Origin: an uncultured Eubacteriales bacterium | Lineage (GTDB): Bacteria; Bacillota; Clostridia; Christensenellales; QALW01 | Direction: 5' to 3' | NCBI GenBank assembly: GCA_900552055.1 | Contig: URYI01000034.1 | Coordinates: 1-16,243 of the forward strand | Length of the DNA stretch: 16,243 bases | Shown here: positions 6,948 through 16,100 of the stretch, one piece after another | How positions within the stretch are numbered: the first letter of the stretch is position 1 | Layout: every line of letters begins with the position of its first letter | Made by a program: the position numbers and the translations under genes | The notes under the pieces: generated by a model | The model's database searches: none | Told to the model about the DNA's origin: nothing | Seen by the model: only the letters and a program-made list of their open reading frames with translations

Positions 6948-8569
6948 TTTTCATCATTGCTCCCATCCAACAGAGAAATTATTTCTTTTATTTTTTCCCC
7001 GCTTATATTATATACCTTTGAAAGCTCGCCGATATCAAATTTTTCATCATGCTCCCGGCAAAGCAGGATTTCCAGGGCCGCGTTTATTTCGTTAATATCA
7101 TTTACAGGCCGTCCCTGCATAAGCTTATATATCATAGCCATATTCATCTGCACTTCAGCTTCGCTGTACTTTGAGGTTATTCTTCTGCTGACTGTGAACA
7201 CCACAGGATATCTGTAAAGCGCTCTGAAGCTTTCCCCGTTTATAAGCTCTCCCCCATTGCTGACCGGCAAACCCCTTAAATCCAGACCCGCGTCAAATAA
7301 AGCGTCAAGAGCCTCTTTTTTGCGTATAATGTCCATTTTTTCACCGCAGAGGCATATGGCTATAACGCTTAAAACGCCCGGAGAATCAAACGGAAGCCTG
7401 GCAACAAGGCTTTTAAGCGAGTCAAGCGGCCCGTAAAGCATCGCATATCTGATTAAATCAAACGGCGGTTCAGGAAGAACGCCGCTCTCCAGCGTCTTTA
7501 AAAGGAAAGCGTCCCCTTCCTCCTGCATTCCCGGCGGGAGCGCATAAATATAAGAGAGGCTCTCAGGCCGGAAGGTTTGGGAAAGCATTTCCCTAAAGCC
7601 AGCCGCTTCGGGGCTGCCGCCGTCCAAAAGATACAGGCGTCCGAACATTTCAAACGCGCCCTTAATATCATGATTATTATAATAGGCCGCTCCTAGTGCG
7701 TAAACAAGCTGTATATTATAATCATCACCGTTATACAGATTAAATAATACCCTTACGGCAAGGGGAGGATTGTTGGCCCAGTCAAAGAAGCGATACAAAA
7801 GTTCCAGCTCCCTGGGATAGCATTCGTTAATGTCCTCTATCAGGCCTTCAAAATAACTTTCTTTTACGCTGTCGCTAAGCTGTGCGGCGGCTATATAGCC
7901 GTACACCATAGCAAAAACCGAGCCGGCATCCATATTGAGCAGCTTATAGGCGTAATCAAGAAGCAGCCCCCATTCGTTCTGGTAATATAAAATGAGAATC
8001 ATGGTCTCTAAAGAAGGAATGGTTTCGCCGTATTTTTCGGTATATTGCTTGAGCAGTTCCAGAGACATATGTTCCCTGCCGACGGTAACAGACATTAAAC
8101 GGGCCTGTTCCAGCATCTGCTCCGCTTCAAAATCCTGTATATCCGCTTCTCCAGGCTGTTCCTGCTCCTCTTCGCCCGATTCGTTCAGTTCGGTTAAATA
8201 ATTCAGCGCATCGTTTGAATACTGGCCGTCCGGACTGCTTTGAATGCTTGCGCGCAGCAGCTTTGCCGCACTGAGATAATCCCCAAGGCCTATATAGGCT
8301 TCGCCCATTATGTAATACAGTATCCCTTCCTGGCCCGGCTCCAGCTTTAAAACTGCTCCTGAGGCTGCATATTGAACAGCCTCAGAATATCTGCCCACTT
8401 CATTTAGGGCAAAGGCAAGATCGGTAATGTAAAAAGGATTGTCCGGCTTTTTCTTTACCGCTTCCTTAAGATAATAAACGGCGTTAAGGTAATCTCCCGA
8501 ATAGGCTGCCTTGCTTCCGCGCTCATACATTCTTTCAGCGCTGTTTTTTACGCTGACTATATCTCCCAT
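6944..8569 (-). CDS. Tetratricopeptide-repeat (TPR) protein
   Basis: A 541-residue soluble protein. TPR units are clear at the N-terminus: about 10-43 (RGSKAAYSGDYLNAVYYLKEA), 44-78 (FALNEVGRYSEAVQYA) and 83-115 (GEAYIGLGDYLSAAKLL). A Glu-rich linker follows at about 128-150, then a long helical region that includes at least one more TPR-like unit (LGAAYYNNHDIKGAFEMFGRLY). There is no signal peptide, membrane span or enzyme motif, so a cytoplasmic scaffold or adaptor is likely; partners are unknown. The start is supported by AGGTGA just upstream of the ATG. It begins 15 nt after hslO and shares an ATGA overlap with the next gene, a sign of translational coupling. The C-terminal 100 residues carry no recognisable domain. 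Confidence 0.85.
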   Translation of the reverse strand: MGDIVSVKNSAERMYERGSKAAYSGDYLNAVYYLKEAVKKKPDNPFYITDLAFALNEVGRYSEAVQYAASGAVLKLEPGQEGILYYIMGEAYIGLGDYLSAAKLLRASIQSSPDGQYSNDALNYLTELNESGEEEQEQPGEADIQDFEAEQMLEQARLMSVTVGREHMSLELLKQYTEKYGETIPSLETMILILYYQNEWGLLLDYAYKLLNMDAGSVFAMVYGYIAAAQLSDSVKESYFEGLIEDINECYPRELELLYRFFDWANNPPLAVRVLFNLYNGDDYNIQLVYALGAAYYNNHDIKGAFEMFGRLYLLDGGSPEAAGFREMLSQTFRPESLSYIYALPPGMQEEGDAFLLKTLESGVLPEPPFDLIRYAMLYGPLDSLKSLVARLPFDSPGVLSVIAICLCGEKMDIIRKKEALDALFDAGLDLRGLPVSNGGELINGESFRALYRYPVVFTVSRRITSKYSEAEVQMNMAMIYKLMQGRPVNDINEINAALEILLCREHDEKFDIGELSKVYNISGEKIKEIISLLDGSNDEK

Positions 8570-8584
8570 AATATCACCTGAAAA

Positions 8585-9439
8585 TTACTCCAGCTCATCA
8601 GCTTTGATTATATATTTACTGCCGCAGAACTGACAGCACATTTCAATTTCCTCCTGCGCGGCCAGTTCCTCCCTGTCTGACTTCGGAAGAGCAAAAAGCG
8701 CTTCCAGCATGCGTTCGCGTGAACAATCGCAATTATAAAAAACTTCTTTTTCTTCAAGAGAACGCGCGCCTATCTCCCAGAAGGAATCATGCAGAAATTC
8801 CTCCAGGCTCTGATAATATCCTGCCAGCTCGCTTACCGGCCTGAGCCTGGAAAGGGTTGTTTCTATCTGCTCTAGTGCACTTTGAGTGCAGCCGGGCAGC
8901 GGCGTAATTAAAATTCCGCCCGCTGAAACAACCTGGGCGCGTTCAAAACCCACTCCCAGCAATACGGCAGAAGGCTGCTGCTCGCTTATATAATAATATC
9001 TCGCAATATCTTCTGCGATTTCTCCCGAAACTAATTCGGATACGCCCACATACGGCTCTCCCGTTCCCGAATCGCGGGCAACAGTCAAAGTGCCGTTCTT
9101 TCCTACTGCTCCCCCTACGTTCAGCTTGCCGTCCTGCCGAAAGCCCGCACGCGCGCCGGGATTCGCGGCATAGCCCTTTAACACCCCGCTGCTGCCCGCT
9201 ACCGCTATTATGCTGCCGGCCGGGCCGTCTCCCTTAAATGTAAGGGAAAGCCTTTCCTTTTCTCCTTTAAGCCTGCCGCACATAAGGCTCGCGCCCATTA
9301 AGGCTCTGCCCAGCGCGGCCGTTACCTCAGGCGAAGCGTTATGTATTTCCCCCGCGCGGGCGACTGTGTCCCGCGCGCTTATTATTTCAACTGCCGCCTG
9401 CCCGTCGCAAAGCAGCCCGTGTAATATTCCGTCTTTCAT
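8585..9439 (-). CDS. hslO: Hsp33 redox-regulated molecular chaperone
   Basis: A cytoplasmic holdase that becomes active when oxidation releases zinc from four C-terminal cysteines. The 284-residue protein has the family's usual length: an N-terminal chaperone core with RALMGASLMCGRLKGEERL-like sequence (44-64), GDGPAGSI (70-77) and GYAANP (89-94), a helical linker, and a C-terminal redox switch with CxC (C237, C239) and CxxC (C269, C272). An extra cysteine, C268, directly precedes the CxxC pair. The start is the ATG at 9439 after AGAGGG; the N-terminus is typical (KDGILHGLLCDGQ). It lies 34 nt after a SAM methyltransferase gene and 15 nt before the TPR gene on the same strand. Confidence 0.96.
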   Translation of the reverse strand: MKDGILHGLLCDGQAAVEIISARDTVARAGEIHNASPEVTAALGRALMGASLMCGRLKGEKERLSLTFKGDGPAGSIIAVAGSSGVLKGYAANPGARAGFRQDGKLNVGGAVGKNGTLTVARDSGTGEPYVGVSELVSGEIAEDIARYYYISEQQPSAVLLGVGFERAQVVSAGGILITPLPGCTQSALEQIETTLSRLRPVSELAGYYQSLEEFLHDSFWEIGARSLEEKEVFYNCDCSRERMLEALFALPKSDREELAAQEEIEMCCQFCGSKYIIKADELE

Positions 9440-9473
9440 ATTTCCCTCTTTTTATCTTAATGCGGGGCGCATG

Positions 9474-10202
9474 TCATTTATATGCTATAAAAAGCATCCT
9501 CCCGCTGTTTTCATTTGCCGGCTGATTGTTATATCCGTCCCAGCTTTCTATTCTTGTAAAACCGCTTTTTTCAAGCATGCCTTTTATTTCAGACAGGCTG
9601 TAGGCCCGCTGGGTATGAATTTCATCAAAGCGCTCATAAAGGCCGTTGGACTGCTTTACAAAAAAGGTCAGTTCCATACTGCACAGCTTGTCCTTATAGC
9701 TGCTCTGCCAGAAATATGTAATATCTTCATCATCCTCATAATACAGATTGCCGGGCAGTATTTTTTCCAGCTTATACCGGCCGCTTACATCAAAGGCCAG
9801 CGCTCCCCCCTCTTTTAAAAAGCGGTAAGCACAGTTGAAAAAGCTTTGCGCTTCCTGCGGATTAATAAGATAATTAACTCCGTCGCAGACGCAGGTTATA
9901 AGGCTTACAGGCCTGTGCAGGCTGAAATGGGCGATATTGCCCTGGACAAGGCGCGCCCTTTTCCCAGCCGATTGAATGCGCTCGGAGGCAATTTGGAGCA
10001 TATCCTCAGATATATCCATAGCCGTCCCTTTCAAGCCGCGCTTCAGCAATTCCAAAAGGGCGCTTCCCGTGCCGCAGGCGGCGTCAAATGCCTCCGCCCC
10101 TTTAGGCACCGCGGTTCTTTCCAATATAAAGCCTATCCACTGCTCATACGGGACGTCCTTCATAAGCGCATCGTATACATGCGCAAACTTAGCATACTGC
10201 AT
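9474..10202 (-). CDS. Class I SAM-dependent methyltransferase
   Basis: A 242-residue cytoplasmic enzyme with a Rossmann-type SAM-binding fold: motif I DAACGTGSALL (40-50), an acidic end of strand 2 in AMDISEDML (61-69), VQGNIAHF (86-93) and a following CVCDGVNYL (104-112). The N-terminus, with YAKFAHVYDALMKDVPYEQW (3-22), resembles the small YqeM-like group common in Firmicutes, which is often annotated only as a methyltransferase; the substrate is unknown. Its ATG overlaps the stop of the upstream membrane-protein gene as TGATG, which suggests coupled translation, and hslO follows after 34 nt. Confidence 0.9.
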   Translation of the reverse strand: MQYAKFAHVYDALMKDVPYEQWIGFILERTAVPKGAEAFDAACGTGSALLELLKRGLKGTAMDISEDMLQIASERIQSAGKRARLVQGNIAHFSLHRPVSLITCVCDGVNYLINPQEAQSFFNCAYRFLKEGGALAFDVSGRYKLEKILPGNLYYEDDEDITYFWQSSYKDKLCSMELTFFVKQSNGLYERFDEIHTQRAYSLSEIKGMLEKSGFTRIESWDGYNNQPANENSGRMLFIAYK

Positions 10203-11080
10203 CAGTTATCGTCCTTTTTATCCTTGGACTTTTCCGGAGCCATTCCCCGCCTTGAAGGTACGTCGTCGTTAGTAAGGTTCTTTTGGAATTTATCAAAGAT
10301 ACTGCCGCAGTATATGGTTTTAGCCAGGAAAAACAGACTGAAGCCCATAATCAGTACTATAACGGATGATATCTGATATATCAGAGCCACCACAATTATA
10401 ACCGCCGCCATACAGAGCAGCACCAGTATATTGCGGGGAACCAGCATTAATCCGAAAATAGCTGAATTCTTTAAGATTTTGCTCAATGGCAGATCATAAG
10501 TAACCATAATGGGGTAAATATATATGGAAGTCAGGAAATAGAGAAAAGCTATAAGGCTTATGCCTATCATAAATACATATCTAAGACCCGACTGCTCGTT
10601 TTCCACAAAATTATGGAACCAGAACCATATAGCGTAAATGAGTACGCCCACTAAAAGATTGACAACCAGGCCCTTTTTCCAGCTCCGTTTAAATTCCTTA
10701 AAAAAATCCTTTACAGGGGACGCCTGCTCTCCCCACGACCAGTTTCTTATGACGTAATGCACGCCTGCCTTAGCCGGCCCTGCTATTGCATAGAGAGGTA
10801 TAAACATCAATAGATAGGTATTAAAGTAGCTTAAAAGCAGGTTGCCGTCTATGCTGCCGTCCATAGCCGTTTTTTGCACTATTGCAAAATAGGAGAACAA
10901 TGTAAAAATTATCAGCGGGAGCAAAAACACGACGTAAAGCAGATTGACTGTTATAAGCCCTGTAAATCTTACCTTTACAACGTCTATAAACAAATCAACA
11001 CGGTTCTTGGGCAAATCGGCAGTTGTAAAATCCTTTTTGTCCGGTTTGCCGTTTATCAATCTATCAAACAACTTACCCAT
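10202..11080 (-). CDS. YesL/DUF624-family integral membrane protein
   Basis: A 292-residue membrane protein with about six hydrophobic segments (near 40-63, 88-110, 135-157, 168-190, 205-228 and 230-255). The N-terminal pattern with VNLLYVVFLLPLIIF (45-59), then GPAKAGVHYV (101-110) and a cytoplasmic FKEFKRSWKKG stretch (127-137), resembles the YesL (DUF624) family, whose function is not established. The C-terminal 30 residues are highly charged (KSKDKKDDN) and probably cytoplasmic. YesL relatives often sit beside carbohydrate-transport genes; here the neighbours are a peptidase-like hydrolase and a methyltransferase instead. The ribosome binding site is only moderate (GAGAGG, rather distant). 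The gene follows the M20 gene by 27 nt and overlaps the next by one base. Confidence 0.82.
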   Translation of the reverse strand: MGKLFDRLINGKPDKKDFTTADLPKNRVDLFIDVVKVRFTGLITVNLLYVVFLLPLIIFTLFSYFAIVQKTAMDGSIDGNLLLSYFNTYLLMFIPLYAIAGPAKAGVHYVIRNWSWGEQASPVKDFFKEFKRSWKKGLVVNLLVGVLIYAIWFWFHNFVENEQSGLRYVFMIGISLIAFLYFLTSIYIYPIMVTYDLPLSKILKNSAIFGLMLVPRNILVLLCMAAVIIVVALIYQISSVIVLIMGFSLFFLAKTIYCGSIFDKFQKNLTNDDVPSRRGMAPEKSKDKKDDN

Positions 11081-11107
11081 TCTTTTAAATACCGCCTCTC
11101 AATATTA

Positions 11108-12244
11108 TTAATTCTCAATAATCCGGATATACATTTCCAAGCCATATAAAAGCGCCCGCTCGTCAAAGTTAAACTGCGCGCTGTGGAGAGGCTGATTCCC
11201 TGAACAGCCCAAAAACATGAACAGCGCGTCCCTCACTCCCTGATAAAATGAAAAATCCTCCGCTATCATAAGAGGGGGCATCATTGCCAGCGCATCCGCT
11301 TCCAGCAGCCTGGAGGCGCTCTTGGCAAGCTCGGCGGGATTAACAACGGCAGGAAAGCGCACATGCTCAATAACCTCCGCTTCTGCGCCGCTGGAGGAAG
11401 CCGCGGCTGTTATTTTATCAATAATTCTTTTTTTAAGCCGAGCATATGTATCCTCTTCAAAAGTGCGCATGGTGCATTCCATTAAAGCTTCCCCTGCAAC
11501 TATATTGCGCCTTGTGCCTGCTTCCAGCCTGCCCACGGTTATAAGGGCGCATACATCAGGAGGAAGAGTGCGCGTAAGAATATTCTGGATACCCAGATAG
11601 CACTCGGAAGCTACGGCCAAAGCGTCTATCCCTTTATACGGGGCGGCGCCATGAGCCGCGCGGCCTGTAATTTTTATATCAAATTCACAGGCTCCCGCCA
11701 TAAGAGGCCCCGGAACAACTGCAATTTTGCCCATTTCCAATTCGGGCATAAGATGAAAGCCATAAAGCCTGTCCACATGCGGGTTCTCCAAAACCCCGGC
11801 TTCAATCATGCGCCTGGCTCCTCCGTTGCCCTCCTCGCCCGGCTGAAATATAAATACCAGATTATACTTTAAGCTGTCCCTGTGCTCCGAACACCATTTG
11901 GCAAACCCCATGAGCAGAGCCATGTGCCCGTCATGCCCGCAGGCATGCATTACGCCTTCTCTCTTAGAAGCAAAAGCAAGATCATTCTGCTCTGTTATCA
12001 AAAGCGCGTCCATATCAGCGCGGAAGCCTATTGTCTCGTATGCACCCGGAGCAAGAATAACTCCCTTGACGCCCGTATCAGCCAAGCACTGCACTTTATC
12101 CAAACGCAGTCCTTCTAAAAATCTTACTATAAAGGCCTGAGTATCATATTCACAGTCGCTAAGTTCAGGCTGCATATGGAGCTGCCTGCGCAGCGAGCGC
12201 ATAAGCTCTTCGTAGCCCGCTGTGTCCTTCCTTACTTTTACCAT
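11108..12244 (-). CDS. M20D-family amidohydrolase (N-acyl-amino-acid deacylase-like)
   Basis: A 378-residue cytoplasmic metallohydrolase of the M20D group, which includes hippurate hydrolases, auxin-conjugate hydrolases and N-acetyl-diaminopimelate deacetylase. Visible motifs: RADMDAL (75-81), HACGHDGHMA (100-109) giving C102 and H104, QPGEEGNGGARRMIEAG (134-150) with E138, GFHLMP (162-167) with H164, the dimerisation-domain motif RAAHGAAPYKGIDA (195-208), and the C-terminal IAEDFSFY (327-334) and PLHSAQFNF (352-360) with H354. The metal-binding set is complete, so the enzyme should be active. The physiological substrate, a peptide, N-acyl amino acid or diaminopimelate intermediate, cannot be fixed from the sequence; no dapH/dapD neighbour supports the lysine pathway. 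It is the first gene after a good promoter, and the ATG follows AGGGAGTG by four bases. Confidence 0.93.
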   Translation of the reverse strand: MVKVRKDTAGYEELMRSLRRQLHMQPELSDCEYDTQAFIVRFLEGLRLDKVQCLADTGVKGVILAPGAYETIGFRADMDALLITEQNDLAFASKREGVMHACGHDGHMALLMGFAKWCSEHRDSLKYNLVFIFQPGEEGNGGARRMIEAGVLENPHVDRLYGFHLMPELEMGKIAVVPGPLMAGACEFDIKITGRAAHGAAPYKGIDALAVASECYLGIQNILTRTLPPDVCALITVGRLEAGTRRNIVAGEALMECTMRTFEEDTYARLKKRIIDKITAAASSSGAEAEVIEHVRFPAVVNPAELAKSASRLLEADALAMMPPLMIAEDFSFYQGVRDALFMFLGCSGNQPLHSAQFNFDERALLYGLEMYIRIIEN

Positions 12245-12281
12245 TTTTCACTCCCTGATATTTCTTTGCTCGTATTTTGTT

Positions 12282-12310
12282 ATTTTAACTTATTTCGCAG
12301 AAAATATCAA
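12282..12310 (-). promoter_or_regulatory. Sigma-A promoter of the M20-to-ytxC gene cluster
   Basis: TTGATA (12310-12305), a 17-bp spacer and TAAAAT (12287-12282) on the minus strand match five of six bases in each box of the sigma-A consensus. It lies in the 91-nt gap between yunB and the M20 gene and would give a leader of about 30 nt. I see no comparably good promoter in the later gaps of the cluster, so it may drive much of the run as far as ytxC. Confidence 0.75.
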
Positions 12311-12335
12311 TTAAAATCTATCATTTCCCTTCAGC

Positions 12336-12992
12336 TTAATCTCCGTCAGGTATAAGGTTGAGCATTTTGTCCGTTTCGTCCACATTAACGTAATTATTGG
12401 GCACAGTACCTACTATAATGGTTTCTGAAACGGTAATCTGCGTGCTGACAGTAACCGAAGAGCTGGCAGTGGGCAGTATAATTATAACCTCGGTACTAAT
12501 ATTAAGCACTATTTTGTGGCGCGTCTGGTTAATGCCGGCAGCTGCAAATTCGCTTTTATACTGCGTGCTGACATTGCCGGCAGGCTGTATGCGCACATTG
12601 ACCATAGGGCCTGTGCCCGAAAACAAATCGCTGCCCAAAACAGAGCCTAACGGAATGGAGATATCATGTTCCTGGGTCTTTTCCAACTCTTCCTGAATAG
12701 CAAGAGACGCATTATACGCTATGCCGTTCATTCTGATTGAATCGGCCGAAAGATATGTAACGTGGCCTTCGTCGTCTGTTGTAAGCGTAACTAAATCCGA
12801 ATATTCAGAGGAACTGCCCATAACGCCAAGCACGCATTCATTGGCCAGCTGGGAAACCCATTCCTTGACTTCAGCGCTCGCCACATTCATTAAAAGCGGA
12901 GATACCTGGCTGTCTATAACAAAAAAGGCTACGGCGATCACTAAAATAATTACGCCAATAATGATACTTGTCCTTTTAAGCTTACGTTTCAT
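12336..12992 (-). CDS. yunB: Sporulation protein YunB
   Basis: A 218-residue protein with a basic N-terminus (MKRKLKRT), one membrane anchor (about 8-26) and an outside domain. It matches the YunB family of endospore formers, whose Bacillus member is made in the mother cell under sigma-E; its molecular role is poorly known. Diagnostic stretches are IPLGSVLGSDLFSGTGP (113-129), AAGINQTRHKI (151-161) and SETIIVGTVPNNYVN (189-203). The frame has an ATG two codons earlier at 12998, but AGGAGG ends one base before it. The ATG at 12992 stands seven bases after AGGAGG and gives the basic N-terminus directly, so it is chosen. The gene diverges from the class A PBP gene, and a sigma-E-like promoter lies upstream. 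Confidence 0.92.
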   Translation of the reverse strand: MKRKLKRTSIIIGVIILVIAVAFFVIDSQVSPLLMNVASAEVKEWVSQLANECVLGVMGSSSEYSDLVTLTTDDEGHVTYLSADSIRMNGIAYNASLAIQEELEKTQEHDISIPLGSVLGSDLFSGTGPMVNVRIQPAGNVSTQYKSEFAAAGINQTRHKIVLNISTEVIIILPTASSSVTVSTQITVSETIIVGTVPNNYVNVDETDKMLNLIPDGD

Positions 12993-13059
12993 AAGCATAC
13001 CTCCTGTTTCGGATTTATGAACAATGAAAGAATTTTTTTGGCTTTTAACCTCTGAAAGA

Positions 13060-13089
13060 TTGTGATATACTATTATTGTATGCTATAAT
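13060..13089 (+). promoter_or_regulatory. Extended -10 sigma-A promoter of the class A PBP gene
   Basis: TGCTATAAT (13081-13089) is an ideal extended -10 with a perfect TATAAT, preceded at 18 bp by TTGTGA (13060-13065), four of six bases of the -35 consensus. A second extended -10-like element, TGATATACT (13063-13071), lies just upstream and could give an alternative start. From TATAAT the leader is about 33 nt. Confidence 0.75.
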
Positions 13090-13103
13090 GACTATAAACT
13101 TTA
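13075..13103 (-). promoter_or_regulatory. Candidate sigma-E promoter of yunB
   Basis: On the minus strand, CATACAAT (13082-13075) matches the sigma-E -10 consensus exactly. TAAAGTT (13103-13097), 14 bp upstream, matches five of seven positions of the sigma-E -35 consensus. Transcription would begin near 13067, about 75 nt before the yunB ATG. YunB genes of Bacillus belong to the sigma-E regulon, so the site agrees with the gene's expected control. The -10 overlaps the extended -10 of the divergent PBP gene. Confidence 0.65.
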
Positions 13104-13128
13104 ATCCCTAAAAGGAGAGAATACGCTG

Positions 13129-16100
13129 ATGCCTCGAAAAAAAGGCGGTTCAAATAGATACCCCCATTTAAATAAAAACAACGGTCAGAACGAATATGAA
13201 TTTCAGCCCGGCCAGGACGCGTTTATAGAGGATGATTTTTCCGAAAAAGAGGAAGAGATTTTTATTGAGCATAATCTTCCTCATTCCTCTTCCGCCCAAA
13301 AAAGCGAACGGCGTCCCTCTATAGCTGACGAAGAAATACCTGACGAAGTGCCGGTGGACGCTGAAAAAATAACAATACGCCCTCATAGCTCGCTTGAAGA
13401 TTCGGGCAGTATTTATATCCAGGACGAGCAAGGCGGTACTTTTATCCAGGAGCAGCTTGCGCATGACGCTGCTTCTAACAGCGTTTCAACAAAGCGCCGC
13501 GGGGAGAAAAAGCCAAAAGAAAAAAAAGAGCGATCCAAGGATGAAATATCCATAGGCGACCTTTTCAGCAAACGCACAAAGCCCCGCAATTACTTTATAA
13601 ACTTGATTTTTAAAACGGGGAAGTATTTTGTGATTCTGCTCCTGGTATGCGGGTTCAGCGGTCTCGGAGCCGTTCTCGGACTGGCCAGAGGATACGTTGA
13701 ATCCCTGCCCGATATTGATTTTGGCAGCATAACCGATTTAGACCAAACTACTTATATCTATGATATCAACGGTGAACTGCTGACCAGCCGCTACGGCAGC
13801 GAGAACCGCGAGTGGGCGGATATAGAAGAAATTCCCGAAATGCTCCAGAACGCCTTTATCGCCATTGAGGACGTCCGTTTCAGGCGGCACATAGGGGTTG
13901 ACTTTAAGCGGCTTATAGGCTCTTTTATACTCAATATGTCCAGCGACTCCATTCAGGGAGGCAGCACCATAACCCAGCAGCTTATAAAAAACACCCTGCT
14001 TTCTACTGAGCAGACCTACAAGCGCAAAATACGCGAAGCCTATCTGGCTATTCAGCTTGAACAGCAATGTACAAAAGATGAAATACTGGAGGCTTACTTA
14101 AACACCATTCCTCTGGGGGGAAGTATTTACGGCGTTAAAACGGCGGCGATGGACTACTTCGGGAAGGAGCTTTCCGAGCTGACCTTGAGAGAATGCGCAA
14201 CTCTGGCCGGATTGACGCAGAATCCCTCCAGATATAATCCGCGCCTTAATTATTATTCCCGCAATACTCCAGAGCGCACGGACGACCGCGCCAACAACGT
14301 GCTCAACGAAATGTATGAAAACGGGTTTATAACACTGGCCGAATACGACGCAGCTATGGCAGACCAGCTGGTAGTATTAGAGGAATCTCCCCTCAAGGAT
14401 CAGAACGAAATGCTGGCCTTTGTGGAATACTGCATCTATGACGTCATTACCCAGCTCCTTAAGCAGGAAGGATTAGAGGATACCAGCGCCAACCGGAGCG
14501 CAATGGAATCCAAAATACGCACCGAAGGGTACCATATATATACCACCATAGACCCTGAAAAACAAAAGGCGGCCGAACAGGCAGTATATAATTACACAAA
14601 TTATCCCTCCATGCGCTATGATGAGGATAAATATACCATTCAAGGGCGCAATCCGGACGGCACAATTATAACCCTTGTCCAGCCTCAGGCCTCCTCGGTT
14701 GTCATTGATTACCGTACAGGGTATATAGTTGCAATGGTAGGAGGCAGGACGGCCCCAGTAAATCAAAAGGAATATAACCGTGCGTACCAATCCACAATGC
14801 CGGTAGGCTCGTCCATAAAGCCCATAACAGTATACGGACCCGCGCTTGACTTGGGCAAATCGGCGGGCACAATTTATTATGACACGCGTGCGCCTATTGA
14901 AAACTGGGGAACGGAAAAAGGATATCCCTCTAATAACGGCGAAACCGGATATACCGGCTCGGTGACAATGCGGTATGCAGTCCATCGCTCTCTTAACACA
15001 GTGGCGGCGCAGGCTTTAATGTATGACGTGGGAATTGACACGGCCGTAAGCTATTTAGAAGCAATGAATGTAGACCCCGACCATATCAACGCGGACGGGC
15101 CGGGGCTGGCTCTTGGAACCAGCGGGCTCACCCCTCTTGAAATGGCCGCATGCTTTGCCACCATCGCTAATATGGGCACCTATTTGCAGCCCATAAGTTT
15201 TACAAAGATAACAGACCGCCAGGGAAATGTTATTCTGGACATGGTGGCCGAACAGGAAACAAAGCAGATATATAAGCCCTCTTCAGCCTATCAGCTCATA
15301 GATATGCTCTATACAGCCCTCAACGGCGGAGGCTCTGCGCAGGGCGCGCTTATGGACGGGCAGACAGTCTGCGGCAAAACGGGTACCAACAGCGATTACC
15401 GCGGCGTTTATTTTGCAGGCTTTACAGGATATTATGTAGGCTCGGTATGGATAGGCAGCGACGCATATAAACCGCTCAGGAACGCTCAGGGCGGAACATA
15501 TGCCGCTCCGTTATGGAAGGATATAATGGAGCCACTGCATGAAGGGCTGCCTAATAAGGCCGTAACTGAAGTTACCATGGAAGAATTGGGCATTGAAGAA
15601 TTTAAGTTCTGCAAGTATTCGGGCAAGCTTGCCACCAGCGCCTGCCCTGAGACTGTAACCGATATTGGCGTAGCCGCCGATGTACTGGCAGATCCGTGCG
15701 ACTGCCACAGGTCTGTTACAATATGCCTGGACACCAACTGCATAGCCACAGACTACTGTCCCAATACCCGGACAATTTCGGCACTAATACCTCCCACTTC
15801 CGGGCAGCTGGCCAATATATATTATAACTATCCTGAAATATACCGGAGGTATTACTCGGACAACGTGCTTACCATCAACACGGAGTGCTCGGTCCATACG
15901 GCGCAGTGGCAGGGCGAGCAGGAACTTAAGGAACAGCTTCACTTCAATGCCCAAAGACTGCTCCAGAGAAGCGAACAGTATGCGCCGCAGGTAGAGGATC
16001 CTGCCAGCTATCAGCAGCTGCTTGCGCTTACTGAATCGTTAAGAAACGCTTATAACAATTATGATACAGTAAGCTATGATTACTACAGAAGCTGCTATAA

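Noticed and set aside
9210..9818. 202-codon plus-strand frame across hslO and the methyltransferase gene
   Set aside because: It runs antisense across two well-supported genes and their junction and has no family resemblance or ribosome binding site.
12993..12998. YunB start two codons upstream at 12998
   Set aside because: AGGAGG ends only one base before that ATG, whereas the ATG at 12992 has a seven-base spacing.
14473..14985. 170-codon minus-strand frame inside the PBP gene
   Set aside because: It is antisense to the intact transpeptidase domain; composition looks like a codon shadow.
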